In this document: one piece after another, positions 46,301-58,200 of the stretch
How the letters are laid out: each line of letters opens with the position of its first letter
How positions within the stretch are numbered: the first letter of the stretch is position 1
Assembly: GCF_000006565.2 (NCBI RefSeq)
Contig: NC_031473.1
Span: 3,202,134 to 3,266,133 of the forward strand
Direction of reading: 5' to 3'
Origin: Toxoplasma gondii ME49
Taxonomy: Eukaryota > Apicomplexa > Conoidasida > Eucoccidiorida > Sarcocystidae
DNA length: 64,000 nt
Notes under the pieces: generated by a model
The model's input: the letters and a program-made list of their open reading frames with translations, nothing else
Told to the model about the DNA's origin: nothing
Database searches by the model: none
Program-made: the position numbers and the translations under genes

Positions 46301-46776
46301 TGGAACTTCTCCCAGCCAAAGTGCGACTGCTGTCTCCGCTTCGAGATGCCTTCTTCTCTCCTCTCCCAACCTCTACGGTGTCTATTTCTTCGTTTCCTTC
46401 TCGTAGCGGGTCGCGGCCAGTCTCCGAGACTCCTGCCCACTTGTGCACTGACTTTCGTCAAGGCGAGTCCATTTCCTCCCCCTCGCTGACGGTGTCCGTG
46501 TCATCTTCTGTCGCTGCCAAAGAGAAGCCTGGGGATAGAAGAGCGGAAGACGAGGAGGCGGATGCAGAAGTTAAAGAAAGCGAAATGTGGGTCGGCAAAA
46601 CGACGCGTCTTTCCATCGAACTACTCGAGGGCAGACACAGACAGATCCGGCGCATGTGTGAACTCGTCGGCCTTCGCGTCTTGAAAATCCACAGAATTCG
46701 AATTGGAAAGGTTTCTCTTGGCAACCTTCCTCAAGGGCGATGGAGGCTGCTACTTCCCCACGAATCATTCGTTTGA
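43393..46776 (+). CDS. RsuA/RluB-family pseudouridine synthase, probably organellar (4 exons)
   Basis: This enzyme isomerises specific uridines in rRNA to pseudouridine. Exons are 43393-44895, 45111-45296, 45543-45608 and 46237-46776. All phases are zero and the product is 764 residues. Residues 1-420 are a Ser/Arg-rich extension with no domain. Next comes an S4 RNA-binding domain ([32 protein letters not shown]), then the catalytic domain with [11 protein letters not shown], the [10 protein letters not shown] motif whose Asp552 is the nucleophile, KEYHVEV, and [20 protein letters not shown] near the C-terminus. An acidic insertion with many Ser residues splits the last exon. The start is the first in-frame ATG, at 43393, which puts a hydrophobic signal-like stretch ([13 protein letters not shown]) ahead of a Ser/Arg-rich segment, the pattern of apicoplast bipartite leaders. 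A later ATG at 43552 would instead give a basic, mitochondrion-like leader. The RsuA family is bacterial in type, so plastid or mitochondrial rRNA is the likely target. Confidence 0.88.
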
Positions 46777-48770
46777 ACATGCACAACTGTATATATACGT
46801 GTAAATGCATGCAAGTGTAGGCAAGTACGAGTGCTGGTGTGCCAGACTGTCGACTTTTGTGTCTCTTGACTTGTGTAGAGAGGGAGGTGGCTTGGCACTC
46901 GTGCGCGCGTGAATGAGTCTTTTGTGCCTACCTAAAACGCTCAAATGTTGGGGTACCATATGCGTGCACCGACGTGTACGTGCTTCCCGCAGAGGTCCGC
47001 CGCAGACCGCAGGCTCCATACAGAGGTGAAGCAAAGATTATAGCTTCTGAAACGTTTAACAGCATATATGGTTATACACGGTTATATTTGGGTATGCATG
47101 ACTTTATATGGGTATGAATGTTGCGTGAGATTTCTGCGACCAACTGCGACCGTACCTACGCTTACTCGGTGACATCCCCATGAAACCTCCAGAGAGAAAG
47201 CAGCAGACAGGTTGTAAACGAACTCTCGAAAGATGCACTACTGTTAAACAGTGGATTGTAACTATACGTAGATTGTCTCTTCAAGTGATAAGCGGAAACA
47301 CGGTCTACGGAAGATCTACTTATCTGTAGCGAGTCCACGGTGGCTACGGTTAAGCCTCGTGTACTGACACGCGAACGCATTACACATTCTCCTCGATCGA
47401 TGAGGGTCACGTTTGCTAACAGCTGTACTGCTGCCATGGATCACAAGTGGAAAAAACATACCGCTTTTCCACGCGTTTGTGATCACGCTGTGCTGACTTC
47501 CACCGGCCTTCCGGCTTTCGACCTGCCACCGCCCCTGCGGGGCGAGGTGGGGGCCTTCGGAGCGGAACCGGGAGTTCCGATTGCAGGCCAGTGCAAATGA
47601 ATTTGAATTTGCAATAGTTTATGTAGAACACAGGGATACGAGGAAAACCGAGATCAACTGAACCTAAAAAATAATCTTCCACACTCCCCCATTCCTCTCC
47701 TAAATTCACTCGGACAAGAGACAATGCTAACAGAATACGCGAACATTGGCATAGCTTTCTTTCGGGAACGAATCCTCGCTTCGAGCCGTGAAATACATGT
47801 TGGATTGGGTACGTGGTCACCACATCGTTGGAAAGCTTTTCTATGTACACGCTAGAGACAGGCGCAGATGCGGCTCCGTCTGCAAATATACAAAAATACT
47901 GGGCTGCTGCGTTTGTGCAGGAGCGCCTTTCGAAATGATACACGTCCACAAACGCCCACACGTGTAGAGCACCAAATAACGGTTGCTTGTGCTTGCGGAC
48001 ACCTGTACTGTATACGTGGTTTTGTGTCGAACCGTTTGCAAACCGTCTGCAGTTTGCCTTGGCAAAAACATTGCCAGGGCCTAAGGGACACACGCCTTCG
48101 TTACTCCTTCAGGAAACAAAACAACCGCTGTTTCACTCACACGGGCACACGCGAGTTTCACATGCGCACTCAAGAGGTCGCCTGCTGGGCACATCTCCAG
48201 GCGCGGCCTCAAATTCTGCGTACATGGTACTGTCGCGCGTATCGCCCACAGCTCAACTTCCACTCCCGCGCCGAAACTTTGTTACGAGTGTCGAGTGGAC
48301 GATCTCAAATAGCTGACTTCGACGCTCCAAGATCTACACTGCCTTTCCAGATGACGTAAACAGCACGCCGAAACGTCAATCTGAGACATGGACTTCAGAC
48401 ATGCAAGCAAGTGGCTTGAATGCGCTCTCCCTACCGCGAGACCTGCGCGGTCTGGTGAGGGCGCACAGATGGTGAATCATCAGGCTAGGCCTTTCCACGA
48501 CTCGGACAGAACTTCCGCCTTTCATCGCATGCAAGTGGTTGCCGGAGACCAATCAGGACACGCCACTACGGCTCTGCTGAAGCTGAAACGATTGCTTCCG
48601 TCAACGCGGAAGGGGCTTGGCGTTTGCCAACGGCCTTCTGCTCAGGAAGTTTGAATGCGCGCTGACGCGATGTTGGCCAAAGGCATCGGCGGCGTAAAGA
48701 TCTCGAAAAAACAGGGTTTGGCCGCGAAGGGTGGACAGGACTACGATTTGTTTGATGTTTCTAACATTTT
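46777..48770. other. spacer between convergent pseudouridine synthase and transporter genes
   Basis: This 2 kb stretch should hold two 3' UTRs. A 225-codon minus-strand open frame at 48093-47416 is long for this base composition but begins at GTG, contains no internal methionine, and matches nothing I know. I see no gene. Confidence 0.5.
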
Positions 48771-50479
48771 CTAGTAAGCGAGAGCGAGGTACAGACCAGC
48801 GAGAATACCCACGCTCAGACACAAGACACTGAGCGGACCTGTGACACCTCGCTCGCTCTCGCGGACGGAGGTCATCGAATACACGAAGCCAAGGGTGCAG
48901 AACCAGCCCTGCGTGAAAGCGAAGAGGAGCATGATGATGACGTAGAACCAGAAGTCGTTGACCACCTGCGTGTTCTCGAGCTTGTAGCCGAGGAAGAAGG
49001 GGACGTAGAACACAGATCTCAACAGGCAAAGGGGCACGACGAGCTTGGGCGGGATCATGGTCCAGGAGAAGTACTTCGGGCTGAACTGGGACAGGTCGGG
49101 GAAAAAGCGACCGGTGACATCCCCCAAGGCGAAGACGCCGAACATGATGATGAAGTGGTTGTTCACCTGTTGGTTGTAGTTCCAGCCGACCGGGCCAATC
49201 TTGGGGAAGTTGTTCAATGTGATGAAGAAAGTCAGACCAATGTTCAAGAGGTGCGGCGCCGCATCTCTGAGGAAGACCCTCGCAGGCCGCTTCTCCGTGC
49301 CATCGACTTTCACGCCGCTCTCCTCGTCAACAATCGACGTGGGCGCAGTGACGGCAAACACGTTTCCGTCCTGCTGTTCGTACTGAGCCTCGCGGTCTCC
49401 CTCGGCCTTTTTGGCTTCAGCCTTCTGCACAGCCTTCTCCTTGGCAGCGACGTCTTCCAAGGCCTGGCGCTCGAACGGACCTTGTGCCCACGGCTTCTTC
49501 AAGATGACCAAAAACAGAGCAAAGTAAACGAGCGACAAGACCGCGGCGAAACCGTAGGAAGTCCAGGCCATGGCAACCAGGCCGTCGCGGGTGTCAAGAT
49601 CGAACAGCGTGAACGCGAACACGGTGTTCCAAATGAACGCGATGATCGCAGCCAAACCTTGACCTGAAAGAAGACGTAGCGTGTACATCGAAACAATTTG
49701 AGCTGTGCCCAAGCCAGAAACCAGAGTCCGCAGACACACACACACACACACAACTTGACGAAGACGCCGAAGAATTCTCACAACCGTCACTGCCTGTTTT
49801 TCCAAGTCCGAACGTCGGAAACGTGCTCTGTCCGGCTTGACTATATACATGTGTATTTATACAAATATATATGTATACATACGCATATGCATATTTATAT
49901 TGTATCATTTTCAGAGGATAGAAAACAAATGGATTCGAAGCAAAGCGAATTTGGTGCGGGATATTTTTCCTTCGAGTACGTACCTGTGGAGATGAATCCG
50001 CAGAAGTTGTAGGGAAGAGACGCAGCGTAGGGGAAACCTCCACCCTGAAGAACACCCGATCCGATGCCAAGGAAGAAGCAGCAGATGTGCATGCAGGCCA
50101 CGGCAGCGCTTTCGGGCAGGTAGACGACGAGCGGGGTGAAGATAGTGAAGGTGATGGCGTTAACGATGCCAGCAAAGAAGAAGTAGGACTTCTTGGCGCC
50201 GCCGCTGCCGAACTTCAAGAGGTAGATCTGGATGCACATGCACGCTAGCTGAAACATGGCGAGGAGGGTGTTGCCCCACTCGTTCCCGGAGAAGCAGTGG
50301 GTGCTGAAGTACGGGTTCAAGTTGAGCGTGACATTCCAAGCAATCAACGAGTTGACACCCGCAATCAAGAAAAAAGAGGCAGCGAGCACGAAGTCGCTGC
50401 GAGACATCCCGGGTGCCTTGCCGTCATCGGCCTTGCTCATTTGCTGCGCCGCAACGGCTCTCTCTTCGATTGTACTCAT
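48771..50479 (-). CDS. AT1: equilibrative nucleoside (adenosine) transporter
   Basis: This is a 462-residue, multi-span transporter of the ENT (SLC29) family in the parasite plasma membrane. Apicomplexans cannot make purines and import nucleosides such as adenosine and inosine through such carriers. Exons are 50479-49984 and 49663-48771, phase 1 at the junction. The N-terminal half holds the first membrane helices, with AWNVTLNLNPYF in the first and LGIGSGVLQGGGFPYAASLP before the intron; the intron interrupts the glycine-rich FISTGQGLA motif. A hydrophilic central loop rich in Ala, Lys and Glu (around KEKAVQKAEAKKAEGDREA) separates the two bundles. The second half carries VFALGDVTGRFF, the conserved ENT Gly-Asp-x-x-Gly-Arg motif, and ends in LYLALAY. 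Length and two-exon structure agree with the published Toxoplasma adenosine transporter TgAT1; that identification is from recall, not from a search. Confidence 0.95.
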
Positions 50480-53400
50480 TTTGGCGAATGAGACCGAGAA
50501 CGACCGCCAAGGGGATTTAACTGCGAAACGCTCTGGAAGACTACGCGCAACCTAACAAATGGCGTCGCTCGCGCGAGAAACGGCAGCGAATCAAAAAAAA
50601 CGGAGACAAATAACTGAACGGAAGGAATTGGGTCAAGTGTCAACGGACGACTATAACCGCGGAGTTCCGAAAGTGAGCCACTGGGCAACCGGACGCAAGC
50701 TCAGCAGACCTGCCAGAGACAACGCATGTTTATGACAGGTGTCGATTGCGCACGGTCGTACTTCCGCCAGTTTCAAGGAGAACAGAACCTCGCACCAAAC
50801 GGGAGAAATGTGAAGAAACTTTTCAGTCCACGAAGAAACACTGGAAACCGGTTGCTTCCGGACGCTTCCGCAGCGAAAGCAGGTGACAGGATCCTTAACG
50901 TGGGGCTACGTTTGACACAGGGAGGGGGGCTCGGCAGCCACACAACCTGCACAAAGGAAGACCGAAAATCAAAAAGTTTTCACAGTTTCCGAGGAGAATT
51001 GCTGTTCTGATGGGCCGTCCCGGCCGCCAAAACCTGGCAGCGAAACCCCGCTTCAGCCCGACCCGGGCGGAGTAAAGGAGACGGGTCGGGGTACCCCCGG
51101 AAATTTTTCCCAGGACCGGCCAGTCCCGCACTGGAGCAGAGTGGCTTCTGGGAAGCGTCCCAGGAAAGCGGCACTACGTTGTGAGAAAGGAACACGTTGC
51201 GGGGACGGTTCTCGTGCGGGCAGTCGGTTGTGCTCTGCGGCGAGGCCACACGTAGGCAAAAGCTCCTGGGAACAGCATTTGGACGATCATCGTGCTGCGA
51301 AAACCCCACCGCGAGAGCGCTGCTGTCCTCCCAGGCACACGAGGAATCCGACGGACGGAGGATAGAACTGCAGTGGAGTGGCCGCAGAGTGGCCGTAGAG
51401 TCTTTTGGAAAGAAAAGTTGAAGTTTACGGAATCGGACGAGGTCGGTCGCAAGAACCCGGACGAGTGGCAGCATAGTCCTGCGGGGCAAGGCGGAGTGAC
51501 TCGCAGGTTCAAGGACAGTTCCACAACCAGACGCGAACGCGGGGACGAAGCCTTGTAGTCGAGAAGGCGGAATAGCAGCATCGGAACTGTCCGTTCAGAA
51601 GGTTACAAAAAAGCGATTTCTGCGACACAGAAAAGAGACGACTCCGCACGCAGCAGGGACGAGGTTGCTTCTTGCATGTTTAGACAGGTTTTTCTCAGCC
51701 AGGGCGCTTCCCTGGGTGATGAGCGGCAGACCTCAAAAACGTTGAGGTAACTGGCGGTTGGACAAGCAGAAAGTCCGCAGAGAGGATGCAGTAAACGGAC
51801 AGAGACCTCCAAACGAAGTGTAGCCGGATGCAACGGGTCTTGGAATCAACTGCATCGCTGTCGAGAAAAGTTCCTGCTCCTAGGCATATAGACCACCACC
51901 ATATGATCTCCTCTAGAGTCCGTCGACGAAGTCAGATCAGTGGAGGCGAAACCCGAACAGCAGTGCTAGGAAAAATGCGGTATCCGAACGGCACGAGAAA
52001 TGTCTCGGCTTTGATAGAGATTCGCCAAAAATAAAGAAGATGCATCGGCGACTCCTCGAAACCGCTCCAAGCATCTCTACTTGGACTGGGCGAATGGTTC
52101 CAGTCGCGATGAGCTTTATTGCTTTGTTTGTCATCCATGTATCAACGAACCACCGGTTGAGAGGTATTGAGTTATTTGGGTGTGATAGCTTTTTCAAAAT
52201 AGACGCCGCTTGTAAGACGACTAATCCAATTAAGTATCGTGGGCATTTAGCATCCAAGACTAGACGGTTGTGGTCCACGCGGGACAGACCCAAGATGTTA
52301 CGACCGTAACTCGGCCCGACGCGAAAAAAGGAGCAGAGTCGAGTACAAGAAATGCTCTTGCTGTTATTTACGGCGTTCTACAAATATTTGCTTACATAAA
52401 GTCTTACCCTCCACAGTTCACGTTGGTGTTCTGCCGTTGATGGATTTCAAAAAAAGCACGGAGTCATGAACGGCTGTCCATTCACTCTTGTACACATCGT
52501 TGTACGTCAGTGCATAAATAGGCATTTGGCACCCTTACTCCTTCACAGCTATGAGCAGTGTTCGTGTGTAATACACACACGTGCCATCTCTATGCGGCAT
52601 CACTGAGTATATGCTTAAAAAATACACGCAAGTGAACCTTCTTCCATACAGCACGAAAATGACAGCCGGTATTTCAGACAGTGCGTGGCAAATGATGACA
52701 AGACGTCTGTGTCAGACCGCGGCGTGAAGCGAAATGGCCATGTCTCAGACCGCTCTCAACTTCATGTCATTGCAGGGAATGTTGTGTGGTGTTGGTGTGC
52801 GGACCTACTCATGTACACCGTGCACTTCTACAGCGTATGTAGTGCCTGCGTTGTTTCCGTGTATGCTAGCCTGTCGCACACAGAAGTCAGGTTTGCGCAC
52901 CCTCTAGACTTTTTCAGGTCCCCTTCTGCCATACACCACAGGGAGGCTCTTTCTTTTTCTCCATGAACAGCCGGTGTATCCGACATTCTCCGTACTGCAG
53001 TCGTTCTTCACCTGGCGGCACTCGGCTCCGCCGGTACTGCAATATCTCCAGCGCGGGTTTTTGCTACACCATGATGCATTTTCTAGGAAGAAAAGACTGC
53101 CACCTCTGCCCTAGAGACTGACAGATGCAAACTCCCCAACCTTACAGGATTAAGACGTTACGTCGCCCGTGCAGCACAGTGCTCGGAATTTGATGAGCTG
53201 GACCTTTCTATGATAAAGATTATTACTCAGGAGCTACTAATGCCGACGGAGGTATTTCAGAAGACCCGTCCTCCCCAGATAGGGTCCGTGAAGTCTGGTA
53301 GCAAGCCTGCTCTTTCTGCTCCCGCTTGCAGTGTCGTAAGCTTTCTGCCACCTTCGCGGATAGCCGGCCTGGATTATCACCTGCGTGTTCAACTTTGTAA

Positions 53401-55240
53401 CCTGTTCATCCCTATCTCTATCGGTGGTTTGGAGGTCCTTTCCTAGACGTCTAGAGAGGCCGAAGCGCCCAGCCGGAAGTTGTGTACTGAAACACTTAGA
53501 CTGTTGAGAAAAATCGCAGGCGCAATCCCCTCCCCATGAGAGCAGTTGTTTTCCTCACTAGACACAGAAGTCTCTGCCTCATGACAGCCGTGTCCTGTGG
53601 CAGTCTACCGCCTCGTGACTCATCTTTTCCCCGTCACCCACAACCACAACTCATACTTCTGTCTCAATACGAGTAGGACCACCGCAAACTAATGCCGCTG
53701 CCGGCTCTGCCTCTTTTTCATTTCGACGTCGCTGGCAACCGGAAAATAGAGCTGTAGCAAATGGAGGCAATGCCCCTTGCGCGTGGAGCCGCAGTGCCGG
53801 CAGTGATCTCAAACCAGTTTTCATCCCGTTGTCAATCTCCTCAACGAAAAACGCGCCGGTGGACTCGCGGAGTGGGGCTGTCTCCTGGTGCCCAACCGCT
53901 TCCGGGTACTTGCCACGGTTTCCTGTTTCTAACAGGTTGCCTTACTAAAATTTGCCTGTGCAGCAGCGACACCAAAGCTCTGAGGAGATGAAAAAATCGA
54001 AGCATTCGTGGTTTTCAGCTGCAGAAAAGGGTCGCACTGACTGTAGTTTACCTTCTTCAAACCGCCGGTTTCTCTCGCGGGCGGCAGTGCTCATATCGGT
54101 AAGGTAGCATGCACGCGGGCGGAGAGACGGGGATCGCAGCACGCGCGTCGGGTGCCCGATGGGTGCTTCTATCCCTCGCCGAACCCCATGATCATTTCCC
54201 GCCTGTTTTTCTGTTCTTTTGGTCGTCCCCCATCTTCGCCGCTGTTTAAGGTCTTTTCGCCTCTTCTGTGAGCTGGTCCACAAACCGTGACATGCCCCCC
54301 TTTCCAGTGCTGGCCTCGACCAGGGCGTCCTGACCACGCGGACCCCCGTGCAGATTCTTCGGCTATGCTCGATTTAACTGGTAGATCGTCCTCGAGGAAC
54401 TTTTGTGTCGCGTCGCTTGTCCTTGCCTTTTGTTTTTGAAAATATTTCAACGCTCATACGACGAGTATGACGGACTCTTCGCAAGCAAAGACACCGGGTT
54501 AAACTGTGAGCCCTGTGCCCGCATGCCCTCACTTCCCTGGTGAACACCGTTTCCGCGCCTGTTGGGCTAGTTTGTTCTGCAGGTGCTTCCGTTTTTTGTC
54601 TCCTTTCCCCTACTCTGATCAGTTTCCATCGTCTCGTGGATGCACATACCCTCTGTCGCGCGGTTTGGGTATCCCCTATAGGTCTTGGATTCAGAGGACC
54701 GTGGCCGATTCGCCAGGCGGCGACGTGCCTGACCCCGCCGCTCTGTTCCGTTCCACTGCCTATGGTCTTCAGAGGAACAAGAGCAGCGAACAACCACGGA
54801 CTTCGACACATCATACAATTCTCTTCTCGGTGGTTCCCCTCTTCGTTCCTCACAGCGTGGCTCTGTGCTCTCCCGGGCCTCAACCACCTGCGAAACTCTC
54901 CAGTCATCTGTGGGTTGCCCGCCTGTTTCTTCGGAAACTGCAGTCGGGAAGAATGCCACTAACAGGTTCGGACTGAGGGTATGAACTGAGCGGCGCGGCT
55001 CTCTCACTGCTAAAAGGGGGTCTGAGTTCCGTCGCACTAACTCTCTCATCTGTCTCCGCTGCGTCTTCGTCGCCAGGCACTGCGACTCTCCTTTCGTCTG
55101 CCACGAATGACGAAAACAGTGCGTTGTCTTGCGAGATTCACAGTCCAAGGCGACTAACATATCACTCGTTCCAGGGTGTACACAGCAGCTGGCCTTGTCT
55201 GTCTAGTCTGCGTCGTTCGCCTTTTCTTCTGTCTCGTGAA
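50480..55240. other. long spacer between transporter and PP2C genes
   Basis: This 4.8 kb region lies between divergent genes and should hold their promoters and 5' UTRs. G+C is highest at 50900-51600, just upstream of the transporter, and lower at 52100-52700. An AGAGACG element lies at 54123-54129. Open frames at 54374-54976 run on both strands without domains, splice chains or coding-like residue use. I see no gene, although an unrecognised lineage-specific one is possible given the length. Confidence 0.45.
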
Positions 55241-58200
55241 ATGCCGACCTTCTGCTCGACGTTTCCTGCTCGTCTCGCCATTCCACGCCTCCTCGCGGTT
55301 CTTCTTCTTCTGGGGCTGTGGCATGGTCGCGCTCCTGAGCTGCCGACTGTCTCTGCGGCTTCTGAGCGCCATGGCGGAGCCGCGTCGACAGGCCTCGCCG
55401 ACGAGGCGAGAGCTGCGCTGACCGGTGCAAAATCTGGCGATGAAGTCCGTGCGCCTGCTGTAGAGGATGTCGTACGCACTCCGCCGTCCGGGCACTCAAG
55501 TGAACTCGAACTCGATAAAGACAATGCCGCAAATGGACGGCTCCCAAGTGGCTCTGTGGAGGAAGGCGAAACCACCTCGGACGGCGAAGCGAACAGAGAC
55601 GTGGACAGTTACGCTGCTACTCGCTTCGAGTCACAAGGGACCTCTTCCGAGTCTCTTGTCTCCAGCGCTGGGTCTATGGCACGTCGCCTTCACCCCTGGT
55701 ACAATCTTGATGACCTGAAGAGCTATTTACCTGCAACTTTCAAAGAGGACGCAGAGTCCGATGGATCTACCAGAAAGTCTCGTCGTTCGCGGAAACGCAA
55801 GTCTGAGACCGAGGACAACTCTGCTGCCGATGAGTCTGAACCATCTAAACGCAAGAAACGTAGCCTCGAAAAGGAAGACGGCGCTACCAGTAAAGACAAG
55901 AAGTCTCGCCATGCCAAGAGCCGCAAGTCCCCCTCACCTGACGACAAGTCTGTAAAATCCAAGTCTAAATCGTCGAGACGCAAGAAACGTGATGGCGACA
56001 AGGAAGACAGCGCCGCGAAGGAGAAAGGGAAGAAATCTCGTCGGTCGAAGAGTGAGGAGTCGTCCACGTCTGAGGACAACTCTATCGCCTCAAAGGCGAA
56101 GACCTCTAAAGACAAGGAGCGTGATGGCGACACGAAGGAGAGCGCCGCGAAGGAGAAAAAGAAGAAATCTCGACGGTCGAGGAGAAAGAAGCATTCCACG
56201 ACTAAGGGCAAATCTATCGCCTCAAAGTCGAAGTCCTCTAAAGACAAGAAGCGTGATGGCGACACGAAGGAGAGCGCCGCGAAGGAGAAAAAGAAGAAAT
56301 CTCGACGGTCGAGGAGAAAGAAGCATTCCACGACTAAGGGCAAATCTATCGCCTCAAGGTCGAAGTCCTCTAAAGACAAGGAGCGTGATGGCGACACGAA
56401 GGAGAGCGCCGCGAAGGAGAAAAAGAAGAAATCTCGACGGTCGAGGAGAAAGAAGCATTCCACGACTAAGGACAAATCTATCGCCTCAAAGTCGAAGTCC
56501 TCTAGACACAAGGAGCGCGATGGCGACAAGGAAGATAGCGGACAGGAGGAGAAAAGCAAGAGGTCTCGTCGGTCGAGAAGTGAGGAGTCTTCCACGTCTG
56601 AGGACAGCTCTATCGCCTCAAGGTCGAAGTCCTCTAGACACAAGGAGCGTGATGGCGACAAGGAAGATAGCGGACAGGAGGAGAAAAGCAAGAAGTCTCG
56701 TCGGTCGAGAAGTGAGGAGTCTTCCACGTCTGAGGACAGCTCTATCGCCTCAAGGTCGAAGTCCTCTAGACACAAGGAGCGTGATGGCGACAAGGAAGAC
56801 AGCGGACGGAAGGGGAAAAGCAAGAAGTCTCGTCGGTCGAGAAGTGAGGAGTCTTCCACGTCTGAGGACAGCTCTATCGCCTCAAGGTCGAGGTCATCTG
56901 AGAGTGGGAAGAAACGCAAGAGCAGGAGAGAAAGAAGCTTTTCAAAAAAGAAGAAGAGCAAGAAGTCTCGCAGGTCGAAGAGACGCAGGTCTGAGGAAGC
57001 CTCAGACAGCCATCGGTTTTCCGATTCTCTCATCAACTCTCCTATTTTTTCACTGGAAAATGTGCCTCGCGCAGAGGTGTCGGCTCTGGATGCTCGCGAC
57101 GCGATTCGGCTCACAGTTCGTCAGCTGATTGAGAGCCCCGAGACTCGGCTGGAAGATGTCGAGGCGCTTGTGCGTCACGCCGGGCCTGTCATTGAACAAG
57201 ATGAAGAGCTGGTGAATGCCGTGCTCGCGAAAGTCGTTGCAGAGACTTCAGCTGCCACTGCTCGATTGCACGACGCCAGTGAAGTGCTCGAAGCTGCCGG
57301 AGAGCAACCGAAGGAACAGGAACAGGGACGCGAAGACCAGCTTTCGACACAGCAAGACGCCGGCGCTCAGGGCCAGGAGAATTCAGATGCCACAGCGCAG
57401 ATAGGCAACACACAAGAGGCAGCGGCCGAGACACAGGCCGAAACAGCGGCCGAGACACAGGCCGAGACAGCGGCCGAGACACAGGCCGAGACAGCGGCCG
57501 AGACACAGGCCGAGACAGCGGCCAAAGAAGACAGCAAACTGGAAGGAGTGGTGAACATGCAAGAACCCGAAACGGAGACGACGTTCGTGATGGTACCGCA
57601 ACCGAACTCCAATGGCCACAGGGACGACGACAGCAACGAGTCGAGCATATCAGCCAGAGACCCGCAACAGAAACTTATCGTTCACTACTCGGGAGGTCAC
57701 GTCACGTCCTACGCGGCCTCGATGGTTGGTCGCCGCCCCACCGACGAAGATGTAGGTTCTCCAACTTCTGGGAGATGTGATTTTTCACGGAGGGGAATAC
57801 CTGTGTGCCATAGACCGGCCACGACCGGCCAATCTGAACGTTCTATGGCCTTCCGAGTTATTTCGACTGGAGAGATCCCCACCCGCCGCCGCCTGTCAGA
57901 GGCCTACTCATGGGAGTTGATGTCTACGCTTAGGATACTCAAGCTGTCTACGCACATGCAACTCAAACCTTGGGCACACAACTTAGCAAGCCATTGGATA
58001 TATACATGAATATATGTAAATGTAAATGTTTACTAGTACATAGGTGGGACTACACGTACTGTTCAACCATAAAACCTAGACGCAGGGAAGGCTTCAGTCT
58101 TGGGACGCATTAACACATAGTGTCTCTACCTCTATATAGACATATGCGTATGTATCGCCTTTGGTTGTGATAGTGTAGTTCCTCGGCGACAATCTTGTCT

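Noticed and set aside
47416..48093. 225-codon minus-strand open frame between the pseudouridine synthase and transporter genes
   Set aside because: It begins at GTG, has no internal methionine, no recognisable domain and no splice support, and lies where two 3' UTRs converge. Chance is the simpler explanation.
55723..57114. 463-codon minus-strand open frame opposite the PP2C repeat
   Set aside because: It is the mirror of the 132-bp repeat array. The repeated Lys/Ser/Arg codons leave no stops on the other strand, and the product is a low-complexity Phe/Leu/Ser string.
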